Positions 1 through 8,623 are shown, numbered from the stretch's first letter. The stretch: 64,000 nt of DNA from Amycolatopsis sp. FDAARGOS 1241 (GCF_016889705.1 NZ_CP069526.1:4588001-4652000); one strand, 5' to 3'. A program made the numbers and translations. Notes: generated by a model from the sequence alone, not told the origin.

Positions 1-1
1 C

Positions 2-1168
2 CAGGTGCACGGTAATCGTGGCGAGGACCCGACCGAACCGCCGGCGTCCGCGCCCTACCCCTTCCCGGCCGTTTCGCACGAGCCGCGCATCCAGCGGCTG
101 TTCGACGATCTGACCGCCATCGGGCTGCACCCCTTCCACGCGCCTTCGGGCGTGCTGCTCGACGAGGCCCGGCCCGAGTACAGCGCGTGCATCCGCTGCG
201 CCACGTGCGACGGGTTCCCGTGCCTGGTGCACGCGAAGTCCGACGCGGAGGTCATCGCCGTGCGCCCGGCCATCGAACACGACAACGTGACGCTGATCCG
301 CAACGCGCACGTGAGCCGCCTGGAGACCGACGGGTCCGGGCGGACGGTGACCTCGGTCGTCGCCGAGGTGGACGGGGCCGAGCAGCGCTTCACCGCCCAC
401 GTGGTCGTCCTGTCCGCGGGTGCGGTCAACTCGGCCAAGATCCTGCTCGCGAGCGCCAGCGACCGGCACCCGGGCGGCCTCGCCAACGGGTCGGACCAGG
501 TCGGCCGCAACTACCTCTTCCACAACAGCCGCGCGTTCCTCGCGATCTCGACCGAGAAGAACGACACCCGGTTCCAGAAGACGCTGGGCCTCAACGACTA
601 CTACTTCGGCGACGGCGACTTCGAGTACCCCATGGGCAACCTGCAGATGGTGGGCAAGTCCTCCGCCCCGATGTACCGCGGCGAGAAGCCCATCGCGACG
701 ACGCTGGCGCCGACGTTCACCCTGCGCGATGTGGCCGACCACGCCGTCGACTTCTGGCTGTCGGTCGAGGATCTGCCCGAGCCGGACAACCGGGTGACGC
801 TCGGCCAGGACGGCAACGTGGTGCTCAGCTACACCCCGAACAACCACGAACCGATGGCGCAGCTGTACCGCCGGGTGAAAAAGCACCTGAGCCACCTGGG
901 GATGCATCCGCACCACCTGATCCCGCGGGATGTCTACCTGAAGAACGACATTCCGGCGGCGGGCTGCGCGCACCAGGCCGGCACGGTGCGGTTCGGGCGG
1001 GATCCGGCGACCTCCGTCCTCGACACCGACTGCAAGGCGCACGAAGTCGACAACCTCTACGTCATCGACACGAGCTTCTTCCCGAGCATCGGCGCGGTCA
1101 ACCCGGCGCTGACGGCGATGGCGAACGCCCTGCGGGTGGGAGACCACCTGCTGGCGCGCCTCGGCTGA
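2..1168 (+). CDS. GMC-family oxidoreductase, C-terminal part (5' end outside window)
   Basis: 388 residues are visible and the reading frame is open to the window edge, so the N-terminal FAD-binding Rossmann motif lies upstream. The C-terminus has the GMC_oxred_C pattern: GCAHQAGTVRFG, then DNLYVIDTSFFP and a final VNPALTAMANALR, which carry the family's catalytic His and Asn. A Cys-rich segment near residues 60-75 (CIRCATCDGFPC) resembles the sugar/alcohol dehydrogenase branch of GMC enzymes. The family oxidises alcohols or sugars with FAD; the substrate here is unknown. The gene converges on zwf with a 12-base gap. Confidence 0.85.
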   Translation, partial: QVHGNRGEDPTEPPASAPYPFPAVSHEPRIQRLFDDLTAIGLHPFHAPSGVLLDEARPEYSACIRCATCDGFPCLVHAKSDAEVIAVRPAIEHDNVTLIRNAHVSRLETDGSGRTVTSVVAEVDGAEQRFTAHVVVLSAGAVNSAKILLASASDRHPGGLANGSDQVGRNYLFHNSRAFLAISTEKNDTRFQKTLGLNDYYFGDGDFEYPMGNLQMVGKSSAPMYRGEKPIATTLAPTFTLRDVADHAVDFWLSVEDLPEPDNRVTLGQDGNVVLSYTPNNHEPMAQLYRRVKKHLSHLGMHPHHLIPRDVYLKNDIPAAGCAHQAGTVRFGRDPATSVLDTDCKAHEVDNLYVIDTSFFPSIGAVNPALTAMANALRVGDHLLARLG

Positions 1169-1180
1169 ACCCGAGCGGCG

Positions 1181-2578
1181 CTACGTCCAGGGCTCACGCC
1201 AGCCGCCGAAGCCGGCCGTGATCTCATTGGCCGCCGCGGGACCCCAGCTGCCCTGCCGGTAGCCGTGCACGGGCGGCGGCGCGTCGAGCAACGGCTGCAT
1301 GACCCGCCAGGTCTCCTCGACGCCGTCCTGCCGGGAAAACCGGATGCTGTTCCCGGTCATCGCCGCGTGCAGGAGGGTCTCGTACGGCGTCGGCCCCTCG
1401 CCGCCCTCTTGGGTGAATTCCATGTCGAGCTCGATCGGCGCGATCCGGGCCACGTCGGCGCGGTGCGCGTCGACCATGATGCGGACCCCCGTCGACGGGT
1501 CGAGCTTGAGGACGAGCTGGTTCGGCTGCGCCGCGCCGGTGAGACCGAAACCCAGCCGCGGCGGGCGTTTGAACACCAGTCGCAGCTCGGTCTGCGTCAC
1601 CGGCAGCCGCTTGCCGGTCCGGATGAAAAACGGCACGCCGGCCCAGCGCCAGTTTTCGATGTCGAGCCGCAATGCCGCGTACGTCTCGGTGCTCGAGTCG
1701 CGCGCCACGCCGTCGATGTCGAGGTAGCCGTCGTACTGGCCGCGCACGTAATGGGCCGGATCGGCCTCCGCCACCGCTCGGAACAGCCCGACCTTCGATT
1801 CCCTGAGCGTCACCGGGTCACCCCGCGACGGCGGCTCCATCGCGGCGGCCGCGACCACCTGCATGAGGTGGTTGACGACGACGTCCCGCAGTGCGCCGAC
1901 CGGGTCGTAGAAGTGGCCGCGGTCCTCGACGCCGAAGCTCTCCGCCATCGTGATCTGCACGCATTCGAGGTAGTTGCGGCTCCACAGTGGTTCGAGGATG
2001 GCGTTCGCGAAGCGCAGGTGGAGAATCTCCTCCAGTCCCATCTTCCCGAGGTAGTGGTCGATCCGGAACAGCTGGGACTCGTCGACGTACTGGTGCAGTT
2101 CATCGGCCAGGTCACGCGCGGACTGGCGGTCGTGCCCGAACGGCTTCTCGATGACGAGCCGCGCGCCGGCGGTGAGGCCGGCCTCCGACAGTCCCTTGGC
2201 GACCCGGCCGAACAGGAACGGCGGTATCTCCAGGTAGAACACCGGAGTCGTGGCGCCGTTGACGGCGGCGCCCACCCGCTCGTAGGTGGCGGGATCGGTG
2301 AAATCGCCGCTGACGTAGGACAGCTTCGCGGCGAACCGGTCGAAGACCTCCTTGTCGAGCTCTCCCGTCGCCTCGATCGACGACCGCGCCCGTTCGACGA
2401 GCTGGTCGAGCCCCCAGTCGTCGGCCGCCACCCCCACGACGGGACACGTGAGCAGGCCGCGGGCCTCGAGCCGGTAGAGCGAACGGAACGTCATCACCTT
2501 CGCCAGATCGCCGGTGATGCCGAAGACCACCAGTACGTCCGCCGGCCGTGAGTCAGGCCCCATGGCTGTCGCTGTCAT
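1181..2578 (-). CDS. zwf: glucose-6-phosphate 1-dehydrogenase
   Basis: 465 residues, normal for the family. It catalyses NADP-dependent oxidation of glucose-6-phosphate to 6-phosphogluconolactone, the first step of the oxidative pentose phosphate pathway. Visible signatures are the N-terminal nucleotide fold (VVFGITGDLAK), the conserved EKPFGHD, and the active-site RIDHYLGK containing the catalytic His region. I chose ATG at 2578 because GGAGGTAGGG sits directly before it; the open frame upstream belongs to decayed DNA. No OpcA or transaldolase neighbour is present, so this copy is outside the usual actinobacterial tkt-tal-zwf-opcA operon and may be a secondary isozyme (inference). Confidence 0.95.
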   Translation of the reverse strand: MTATAMGPDSRPADVLVVFGITGDLAKVMTFRSLYRLEARGLLTCPVVGVAADDWGLDQLVERARSSIEATGELDKEVFDRFAAKLSYVSGDFTDPATYERVGAAVNGATTPVFYLEIPPFLFGRVAKGLSEAGLTAGARLVIEKPFGHDRQSARDLADELHQYVDESQLFRIDHYLGKMGLEEILHLRFANAILEPLWSRNYLECVQITMAESFGVEDRGHFYDPVGALRDVVVNHLMQVVAAAAMEPPSRGDPVTLRESKVGLFRAVAEADPAHYVRGQYDGYLDIDGVARDSSTETYAALRLDIENWRWAGVPFFIRTGKRLPVTQTELRLVFKRPPRLGFGLTGAAQPNQLVLKLDPSTGVRIMVDAHRADVARIAPIELDMEFTQEGGEGPTPYETLLHAAMTGNSIRFSRQDGVEETWRVMQPLLDAPPPVHGYRQGSWGPAAANEITAGFGGWREPWT

Positions 2579-2589
2579 CCCTACCTCCA

Positions 2590-2830
2590 CCTCGGTCACG
2601 ACCGTGTCGGGTCGACACGATGACGGGTGCGAGCGCGGTGCGCGTCGCCCGCTCCGGATGACTCCGGGCCGGTCAGGTGCACCAGGTCGCCCCGCTCCGG
2701 TCCGGAGAGTGGCGCGCACGTCGATCTCCGCCACGTCGTCGGGCCGCACGAGCCGGAAATCCGCTCGGCCGGGCAGCACCTCGCCACTCAGGACGGTCAC
2801 CGGTGAATGTCCCGCCGAGGACGTCGATGA
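2590..2830 (-). pseudogene. remnant of a DUF3237-family protein
   Basis: On the minus strand one frame reads SGEVLPGRADFRLVRPDDVAE followed by IDVRATL, which matches the core of DUF3237 proteins. The expected continuation of the type GALIYVTxRG is found only in the next frame, as RGDLVHLTGPES, so a frameshift separates the two pieces. There is no start codon with a ribosome site, and no full-length frame covers the domain. I read this as a degraded gene. The match is from memory of the family and should be confirmed by profile search. Confidence 0.45.
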
Positions 2831-3084
2831 CGCGGCGCTCGCGGCGAGGGCGCGGAAGGGCTCAAGCGGCTCCGAGCCCGGGCTCGGGCCGCCGGGAAAG
2901 CCGGCTCGAAGCGATGAGGGGCGACGAGCGCCATCAGCTGCTGTCCTCGACGACGAAGGTCGTCGCGGACCACCGAGAGCGGAACGCGTGCTGGCCGAAG
3001 CGACAACGTCGACCCCGTGCGGAGGCGCGCGCTCGCGCAGGTGCGTGAAGCGATGCGCGCGGTCTACCGACGCGCGCACGGGAA
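2831..3084. other. stretch without a supported gene
   Basis: High-GC DNA between the DUF3237 remnant and the terminator of the cupin gene. Several short open frames exist on both strands, but none has a credible start, ribosome site or recognisable product. It may contain the lost N-terminal part of the DUF3237 gene. Confidence 0.4.
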
Positions 3085-3114
3085 CAGGCCGGGGCGGCAG
3101 CGCGCCCCGGCCTG
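3085..3114 (-). terminator. strong hairpin downstream of the cupin gene
   Basis: A perfect 12-base inverted repeat, CAGGCCGGGGCG and CGCCCCGGCCTG, closes a 6-base loop 17 bases after the cupin stop codon. There is no T run, as is common for actinobacterial terminators. It probably ends the five-gene leftward unit 7323-3131. Confidence 0.7.
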
Positions 3115-3130
3115 CTGCGAGCCTGGCTGC

Positions 3131-3589
3131 CTACCGGGGTGGGTCGTCGACCTTGAGCTTTTCTCCGGTCGTGGCGACGAAAACCACCAGCAGTTTCGCC
3201 GGTTCGGTCGTGCTGGTGTTCTCGGTGGCGACGTGGTGGGCGCCCGGCGGCTCGGTCCAGTTCTCGCCTTGGTGGTACGTGTGGTCGGGCTCGCCTTCGA
3301 GCCGGCTGCGGACCGCGCCTTCGAGAACGTAGGCGTAGACGAACGCGTCACCGTGGCGGTGGGGCATCGCGCTCGCACCCGGTGGGAAGCTCACGATCGC
3401 CGAGGTGAAGCTTTTGCCGGGCACGTTCGGGAGAGCCTTTTCCAGCAGTGGCGCCAGGCTTTCGGACGGTTTCACCGACACCGGCGCGGCGGCCGGTGCG
3501 GCCTGGGGCTGCGCCGAAGCGCCGCAGCCCGCGATCGTGGCGGCGACTGCGGCGGTCAGCAGCCCGCCGGCGATTCGTGCTCCGTTCAC
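3131..3589 (-). CDS. cupin-domain lipoprotein
   Basis: 152 residues. The N-terminus is a lipoprotein signal: MNGARIAGG, a hydrophobic run, then the lipobox IAGC, so the mature protein should be membrane-anchored outside the cell. The remainder is a single cupin barrel with the metal-binding motif PHRHGD...Y...E around residues 75-95 and a second His in GAHHVATEN. Small cupins of this kind bind a metal; no reaction can be assigned. Its ATG overlaps the TGA of the preceding quinone-reductase-like gene (ATGA, 3586-3589), so the two are translationally coupled. It is the last gene of the leftward unit. Confidence 0.85.
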   Translation of the reverse strand: MNGARIAGGLLTAAVAATIAGCGASAQPQAAPAAAPVSVKPSESLAPLLEKALPNVPGKSFTSAIVSFPPGASAMPHRHGDAFVYAYVLEGAVRSRLEGEPDHTYHQGENWTEPPGAHHVATENTSTTEPAKLLVVFVATTGEKLKVDDPPR

Positions 3590-4524
3590 GAACGCTGGCC
3601 TCCTTCGTCCGCGACCCGGATGATGGTCTTGCCCGGGATCCGGCGGCGGTCGGGCCCGAACGCGGCAGCCGCCTCGGCCAGCGGCCGCACCTCACCCACG
3701 ATCGGCTTCAACCGGCCCTCCCGCACCCACCGCGCCAACTCGGCCAACCGCACCCGATCGGGCTCGACCACGAAAAACACCGCCCGCCCGTTCTCCGGCT
3801 GCACCACCGGCGGCATCGCGACAGTCACCACCGTCCCACCCGCCCGCAGCAACGCCGTCGAACGCGCCAGCACCTCACCCCCGATCACATCCAGCACCAC
3901 ATCCACCTCACCGACCCCCTCCAACGACTCCGCAGCCAAGTCCACGAACACCTCAGCCCCCAGACCGAGCACGACCTCACGGTCCGCAGCCCGGCCCGTC
4001 CCGATCACCCGCGCCCCCACCTCCCGCGCCAGCTGCACCGCGATCGACCCCACCCCGCCCGCCGCCCCGTGAATGAGCACAGTCTGCCCGGCCCTGAGCC
4101 CACCGTGGTCGAACAAACCCTGCCACGCGGTCAACCCCGAGATCGGCAACGCCGCCCCCACACTGTGGTCGAGATCCGCCGCCAGCGGGGCCAGGTTGCG
4201 CGCCTCCACCGCCGTGTACTCCGCCAGCGACCCATCCCGCGCCCAATCGCACAGCCCGAACACCCGCTGCCCCACCGTCAACCCCGTCGTCCCGAAACCC
4301 AGCTCCACGACCACACCCGAGAGCTCATGCCCGGGCACACTCGGCGTGCGATCACGCCCCGCCCGATCCGTCCACGTCGCCGGCCACGCCAGCTCCCCCG
4401 GCGTGAAACCCGCGGCATGGACCCGCACAACCACATCGTTCTCCGCAGCATGCGGATACGGCACCTCACCCACCACGAACCCGCCCACCCCGGCCTCACG
4501 ATCCCGCACAGTAATGGCTTGCAT
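3586..4524 (-). CDS. NADP-dependent quinone oxidoreductase-like protein (MDR superfamily)
   Basis: 312 residues. The N-terminal GroES-like domain includes VPGHELSGVVVELG, and the Rossmann half carries HGAAGGVGSIAVQLA. The zinc ligands of classical alcohol dehydrogenases are absent, which places it with the zinc-free quinone/enone reductases (QOR type) that reduce activated double bonds or quinones with NADPH. ATG at 4524 follows AGAGGA with good spacing. It lies 22 bases after an MFS exporter and overlaps the cupin lipoprotein, suggesting one mRNA for export and reduction of a reactive small molecule (inference). Confidence 0.88.
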   Translation of the reverse strand: MQAITVRDREAGVGGFVVGEVPYPHAAENDVVVRVHAAGFTPGELAWPATWTDRAGRDRTPSVPGHELSGVVVELGFGTTGLTVGQRVFGLCDWARDGSLAEYTAVEARNLAPLAADLDHSVGAALPISGLTAWQGLFDHGGLRAGQTVLIHGAAGGVGSIAVQLAREVGARVIGTGRAADREVVLGLGAEVFVDLAAESLEGVGEVDVVLDVIGGEVLARSTALLRAGGTVVTVAMPPVVQPENGRAVFFVVEPDRVRLAELARWVREGRLKPIVGEVRPLAEAAAAFGPDRRRIPGKTIIRVADEGGQRS

Positions 4525-4546
4525 GAAACGTCCTCTCTCGATCAGG

Positions 4547-5800
4547 TCAGTGACGATCTTCGGCCAGACACGCCGCACCGGCCAGCCGAGGCACGGCAGC
4601 GCGGGGCACACGGCGGCGCGCGGCGTGGAGGGTGGCGCTGGCGGACAGCACTCCGACGAACGCGATGTACAGGTAGGTCGTGGTCTCCAGGCCCCACGAA
4701 GGCGCCGCGAGCCCGGCGGCGAGGGACGGGAGGCTGAGCGCCGCGTAGCTCACCACGTAGGCGGCGGAGAACACCTCCGAGCGCGTTGCCGCGGTGGTCG
4801 CTGCGCTGATGCTGCGCAGCGTTCCGTTGAACGTCAACCCGACACCCAGCCCGGCGATGACCGAGCCGCCGAGGAACACGGCCGCAGAACCGGAGAGCAA
4901 AGAAGCCGCCAGCCCCACCGCACCCAGCGTCAGCAGCACCGCGCCCAGCACGGTGGCGGCTCGTGCCGCGAGCCGCGCGGCCCACAGCCCGCCCACGCTG
5001 TTGGCGACGAACAGCACCGCGATGCTGAGCCCACCCGCGGCGCTGTACCGCACGTTCAGGACGTCGTGGACCAGCGAAGGGGCGAGTGCGAGGAACAGCC
5101 CGGTGACCGACCAGCCCGCGACGATGGCGGGAACGGCGGCGAAGAACTCGGGCCGCGCTTCGCGGGGGACCCCGACCCGCGGCCGCAGCGCCGCCAGCGC
5201 TCCCGGGCGCCGGACGACGGGCTCCGGGATCGCGACGACCAGTCCGGCGAGGACCACGAACAGCACGGTCAGCACCGGGAAGATCATCGCGTCGGGGCGG
5301 GAACTGACCTGGACGAGCCACCCCGTGACACCCCCGCCGACGGCCAGGCCGAAGCTCGTGCCCACGGCGGTCATCGTCGGCCCCCGGTGCGGGCGGTCCG
5401 CCGGCGAGAACTCGACCAGCCCGGCCGCGAGCGCCCCCGTCGCCATCCCGGTGGCGACGCCCTGCACGATCCGGGCGAGCACGAGGGACACGACGCCACC
5501 GGCCACCCAGAAGATCGCCGTGCCGGCCGCGGCCACCAAAAGGGCCGCGACCAGCACCGGCCGGCGCCCGACGTGGTCGCTCAGCGAGCCGACCGTCAGC
5601 AGGGCGCCGACCAGTCCGGCGACATACACCGCGAAGACCACCGTCAAGACGGTGACCGAAAAACCCCACCGTTGCAGGTAAAGCGGGTAGATCGGCGACG
5701 GGGCGCTCGTCGAGGCCATCAGCAGCACGTTGGCGACGACGAGCAGACCGAAGGAAACACCTCGGCCGAACGCTCCCCGGGAGCGGCTCAGGCTGCTCAT
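4547..5800 (-). CDS. MFS transporter (drug:H+ antiporter-like)
   Basis: About 417 residues with roughly twelve hydrophobic segments. The loop between helices 2 and 3 carries the MFS signature as GSLSDHVGRRPVL, and the protein begins with a short cytoplasmic tail before the first helix (LLVVANVLLMAS). This is the pattern of 12-helix exporters. The substrate is unknown. I chose ATG 5800; a TTG at 5815 overlaps the upstream stop codon and would add five residues. It follows the HD-domain gene almost without a gap and precedes the quinone-reductase-like gene by 22 bases. Confidence 0.85.
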   Translation of the reverse strand: MSSLSRSRGAFGRGVSFGLLVVANVLLMASTSAPSPIYPLYLQRWGFSVTVLTVVFAVYVAGLVGALLTVGSLSDHVGRRPVLVAALLVAAAGTAIFWVAGGVVSLVLARIVQGVATGMATGALAAGLVEFSPADRPHRGPTMTAVGTSFGLAVGGGVTGWLVQVSSRPDAMIFPVLTVLFVVLAGLVVAIPEPVVRRPGALAALRPRVGVPREARPEFFAAVPAIVAGWSVTGLFLALAPSLVHDVLNVRYSAAGGLSIAVLFVANSVGGLWAARLAARAATVLGAVLLTLGAVGLAASLLSGSAAVFLGGSVIAGLGVGLTFNGTLRSISAATTAATRSEVFSAAYVVSYAALSLPSLAAGLAAPSWGLETTTYLYIAFVGVLSASATLHAARRRVPRAAVPRLAGAACLAEDRH

Positions 5801-5811
5801 CGTGGTTCCGC

Positions 5812-6450
5812 TCAACTCGGCCAGACGGAGCCACGGATGCGCTCGACCATCGTCGCGCTCTTGAAACCAGGAATGAAGTGTTCCAGGACACCGGCGTTCA
5901 CCGTGCCGTAGGTGGTGTCCGGACGGTGCTTCAACCCGTCGAAGAACGCCTGCAGGAACTCGTTCTTGAAATCACCCCGCGGGTGCGCGGCGAGGATCTC
6001 CTCCACCTGCTGCGGATCCAGGGTGTCCAGGCCGAACCCGAGCACATCGGTCAGCACACCCAGGTTCGTCGTGGCCACCTCCGGGCCCATTCGGCCCGGA
6101 ATACCCGGCGTCGTGTGCAACGCGATCGCCAGCCACACCGTCTCCGCATCCTTCGCCGAGAACCCGTGCTCCAGCAGGAACGCCCGCCCGTGATCAGCCC
6201 CGTCGACCTCGAACCGCTGCTCCGTCTCCGAAAACGCCTTCGACAGACCGGTGTCGTGGAACATCGCGGCCAGGTAGAGCAGTTCGGGATCCGGCTGCAC
6301 GCCAAGGCGCTGCGCGTGCAGCTCACTGAACAGGAACACGCGGCGGGAGTGGTGGTAGATGAGCGGGCTGGTCGTCTCCTGGATGAGCCGGGACGCTTCG
6401 GCGACCGCCGCCGTCTCGGGCACTTCCACACCCGCGATGAACTCTGACAT
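5812..6450 (-). CDS. HD-domain hydrolase-like protein
   Basis: 212 residues. The HD metal site is visible as SPLIYHHSRRVF (first His), AAMFHDTGLS (the His-Asp pair), and a later conserved Asp in the TTNLGVLTDVLG region. The layout resembles the cyanamide-hydratase-like HD family rather than nucleotide phosphohydrolases such as GdpP, but this is only a resemblance. HD proteins use one or two metals for hydrolysis or hydration. ATG 6450 has GGAAG upstream. It sits second in the leftward unit, 138 bases after the alpha/beta hydrolase. Confidence 0.8.
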   Translation of the reverse strand: MSEFIAGVEVPETAAVAEASRLIQETTSPLIYHHSRRVFLFSELHAQRLGVQPDPELLYLAAMFHDTGLSKAFSETEQRFEVDGADHGRAFLLEHGFSAKDAETVWLAIALHTTPGIPGRMGPEVATTNLGVLTDVLGFGLDTLDPQQVEEILAAHPRGDFKNEFLQAFFDGLKHRPDTTYGTVNAGVLEHFIPGFKSATMVERIRGSVWPS

Positions 6451-6588
6451 GACTTCTGCGCTTCCACTGGTGATGGCCGGACTTGCTGTCCGGCTTCCAT
6501 GCTGCCGCGCAGCGCCGATTCCGCGCCGCCTTCATCCGGCCAGGAACCACTCAAATCGCGACGCCACCACCGCTGTGGCCCACGCCAC

Positions 6589-7323
6589 TCACCCGTCGAT
6601 CACGTGCGAGCGCGAGAGCGCCGAAACGAATTCGCCGGGGCGGGTCAGGAACGATTCGTGATCACCGGGAATGCCGATCGGCGTGACCCCGAGCCGAGCG
6701 GGGAACCGCGGGCACCACGCGTACTCCCCCGGCGGCATGGCCACATCGCTTTCGCCCACCAGGTAGGTGACGGGCAACCCGAGTGTGGACAGCGCAGGCG
6801 CTTTCATGCCTTCTTCGAAATAGCTCATCGGCTGGGGGACGAGCAGGTCGTAAACGAGCTTCCGCACGGGTTCGGGCGTGTCCTGGATGAACGCGTTCTG
6901 CCACACCGGATAGGGCAGCACCACCGAATCGTCACCGGACTCCCGAGCCAGCTGCCGGAACAACTCGGCGTGCCCCGGCGGCACGTCCTCCACGAGCGGC
7001 ACGTCGTTCTCCGGCACGAACGCACTGCAGAAGACCACGCGCCGCAGCCGGTGCGGAACCCGGTGCGCCGCGCCGAAAACGGGGTAACCGCCCCAGCTGT
7101 GGCCCACCAGGGTGACGTCGGTCAGGTCCGACGATTCGAGGAAGTCGGCGAGGAAATCGATCGTGTCGCCGAGCCGGAACCGCCGCCCGTCATCGCCGTC
7201 CGCGAGCCCCGGCAGGGTCACCGCGACCGCCCGGTGCCCGGCGGCCCGCAACCGGTCCGCGACCGGCCGCCACGACCACGCGCCGTGCCACGCGCCCGGA
7301 ACCAGAACGTACGTCTCCACCAT
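6589..7323 (-). CDS. alpha/beta hydrolase (EstC/hydroxynitrile-lyase-like)
   Basis: 244 residues. It begins VETYVLVPGAWHGAWSW, which holds the oxyanion strand of this family. The nucleophile elbow is GHSWGG (Ser), the acid is probably the Asp in VGESDVAMP, and the base is the His in GDHESFL. Relatives are small esterases and lactonases that act on aromatic or polyketide esters. I chose ATG 7323 because AGGAAGG lies 11 bases upstream; the GTG at 7335 would abut that ribosome site. It is the first gene of the leftward unit and has its own promoter and operator at 7429-7467. Confidence 0.87.
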   Translation of the reverse strand: MVETYVLVPGAWHGAWSWRPVADRLRAAGHRAVAVTLPGLADGDDGRRFRLGDTIDFLADFLESSDLTDVTLVGHSWGGYPVFGAAHRVPHRLRRVVFCSAFVPENDVPLVEDVPPGHAELFRQLARESGDDSVVLPYPVWQNAFIQDTPEPVRKLVYDLLVPQPMSYFEEGMKAPALSTLGLPVTYLVGESDVAMPPGEYAWCPRFPARLGVTPIGIPGDHESFLTRPGEFVSALSRSHVIDG

Positions 7324-7370
7324 GGAGTGACTCACCTTCCTGTGGCCTCATTGCCCAAGGGAGCACGGGG

Positions 7371-7400
7371 CGCTCGCCGTCCCCGTGCTCACCGGTGCTC
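7371..7400 (-). other. hairpin in the leader of the hydrolase operon
   Basis: Perfect 10-base inverted repeat GAGCACGGGG and CCCCGTGCTC around a 10-base loop. It lies between the promoter at 7429-7457 and the ATG at 7323, so it would be transcribed into the leader. It could end transcripts entering from the sigma-factor operon (stop at 7539) or act as an attenuator. No T run follows. Confidence 0.55.
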
Positions 7401-7428
7401 CGGGCCCGATCCGGCCCGTGGCCGACCG

Positions 7429-7457
7429 AACATAGCGAGCCGTTCCGTTACAGTCAA
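7429..7457 (-). promoter_or_regulatory. sigma-70-type promoter for the hydrolase/MFS operon
   Basis: On the minus strand there is TTGACT (7457-7452), a 17-base spacer and TATGTT (7434-7429). Both hexamers and the spacing fit a vegetative promoter, and the site faces the hydrolase start at 7323. The operator-like palindrome at 7447-7467 overlaps the -35 box. Confidence 0.65.
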
Positions 7458-7467
7458 TCTTTGTAAC
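7447..7467. promoter_or_regulatory. operator-like palindrome over the -35 box
   Basis: GTTACA and TGTAAC form a perfect inverted repeat with a 9-base AT-rich spacer. The half-site GTTAC/GTAAC and the position over the -35 box suit a TetR- or GntR-type repressor. No such regulator is encoded nearby. Confidence 0.55.
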
Positions 7468-7538
7468 TAAACCAGCAGGCACCGCAGCGGCGCCCGGCCG
7501 CGGAAGCCGGCGACGTGGTGGCCGATGAGGTGCGGATC

Positions 7539-8111
7539 CTAGATTTTCGCGACGGGCAGGCCCATCGCCGCGCACGTCGTCCTGTCCCCGGGGAACACCC
7601 CGACGGCGCCGACCGCGGCGCGGTCGATGTCGACGGCCGCGGGAGTCAGGACGCACGCGACGAGCGGCGGAACGACCCGGGGCAGGCCCGGCTGCCGCCA
7701 CTGGTAGTAGTCCTCGGCCCAGGCGGTGGCGCAGATCCGCATGCTGCCGGCCGCGGCGTCACCGCGGCCGTCGGGACTGTTGCCGCTGATCCCGAACCTG
7801 ACGTGCTGGCCGGGTTCGCTGCTGGTGATGTCCGCCATGCGGTAGCAGTAGGCGATCTCGCGCTCGATCGGCGGCGCGGTGGTGACCTGCCCGGGCGCGG
7901 CCGGGGTCACCGCTTGCGGCGTGCCGCGGGTCAGCAGCGCGACCGCGCCGAGCCCGGCGAACGCCACCGCCACGGCGGTGCCGGCCAGAGCCAGCTTGGT
8001 GCGGCGCCGGACCGCACGCGCGCCCTGTGCCTCGATCGCCTCGAAGTCCAGCGACAGCGACGGCTGATCGGAGCCCAGGGCCCGCTCGAGCAGTTCCCGT
8101 TCCATCGTCAT
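7539..8111 (-). CDS. membrane-anchored protein coupled to the ECF sigma factor
   Basis: 190 residues. A basic cytoplasmic segment of about 40 residues ends in VRRRTK, followed by one hydrophobic helix (roughly residues 39-60, LALAGTAVAVAFAGLGAVALL) and an extracytoplasmic domain with four Cys residues (AYCYR, RICAT, VACVL, TTCAA) that could form disulfides. No zinc-binding anti-sigma motif is present and the cytoplasmic part is short. Its start ATG overlaps the sigma factor stop (ATGA), so it is co-translated with the sigma factor. It could be an anti-sigma-like or sensor protein, but the sequence does not prove this. Confidence 0.75.
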   Translation of the reverse strand: MTMERELLERALGSDQPSLSLDFEAIEAQGARAVRRRTKLALAGTAVAVAFAGLGAVALLTRGTPQAVTPAAPGQVTTAPPIEREIAYCYRMADITSSEPGQHVRFGISGNSPDGRGDAAAGSMRICATAWAEDYYQWRQPGLPRVVPPLVACVLTPAAVDIDRAAVGAVGVFPGDRTTCAAMGLPVAKI

Positions 8112-8623
8112 GGCAGGACCCTTTCGGCCGGGTTGAGCGTCGCCGGGCCGGGCGACAGCAACGTCCGCAGCGTGGCCAGGGCACGAGCGGACTGCGACTT
8201 CACGGTCCCCTCGCTGATCCGCAGCGCCGCCGCGGTCTCGGTGACCGAGAGGTCGCAGTAGAAACGCAGGACCAGCACCGCACGCTGCCGCGGCCCGAGC
8301 GTGGCGAGGGCTGCGCGCACCTCGACCTCGGCACCGTCTTCGAGGGACGCATCGCGCCGCGGCCGGTCGGGCGGCGTAGTCAGCACTTCGCCGCGGCGGT
8401 GCGGCCGACGGGCGGCGTCGATCACCAGCCGCGCCATGACCTTGCGCGCGTAGGCCTCGACGCCGTCGAGGTCCAGCCGGTGCCAGCGCTTGTACAGCCG
8501 CACCAGCGTCACCTGCACGATGTCCTCCGCCAGCGCCCAGTCCCCGCACATCAGGAACGACACCCGGCACCACAGCGGCGCACGGTCTCTCGCCACGTCG
8601 GTGAAGCTCTTCCGATCCGCCAC
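8108..8623 (-). CDS. SigE-family ECF RNA polymerase sigma factor
   Basis: 171 residues. Region 2 reads LAEDIVQVTLVRLYKRWHRL, and region 4 reads LGPRQRAVLVLRFYCDLSVTETA with the HTH ISEGTVKSQSARAL. This is the short actinobacterial SigE subfamily (about 170 residues), which typically lacks a standard anti-sigma partner. I chose GTG 8623 because GAGGGG lies seven bases upstream; an ATG further upstream would extend into the divergent promoter region. It is transcribed away from the acyl-CoA ligase operon and is coupled to the membrane protein at 7539-8111. Confidence 0.9.
   Translation of the reverse strand: MADRKSFTDVARDRAPLWCRVSFLMCGDWALAEDIVQVTLVRLYKRWHRLDLDGVEAYARKVMARLVIDAARRPHRRGEVLTTPPDRPRRDASLEDGAEVEVRAALATLGPRQRAVLVLRFYCDLSVTETAAALRISEGTVKSQSARALATLRTLLSPGPATLNPAERVLP

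Noticed and set aside
2579..3079. N-terminal extension of glucose-6-phosphate dehydrogenase (632 residues in total)
   Set aside because: The extension has no family similarity, contains a DUF3237 remnant in part, and ATG 2578 has a good ribosome site and gives the normal length.
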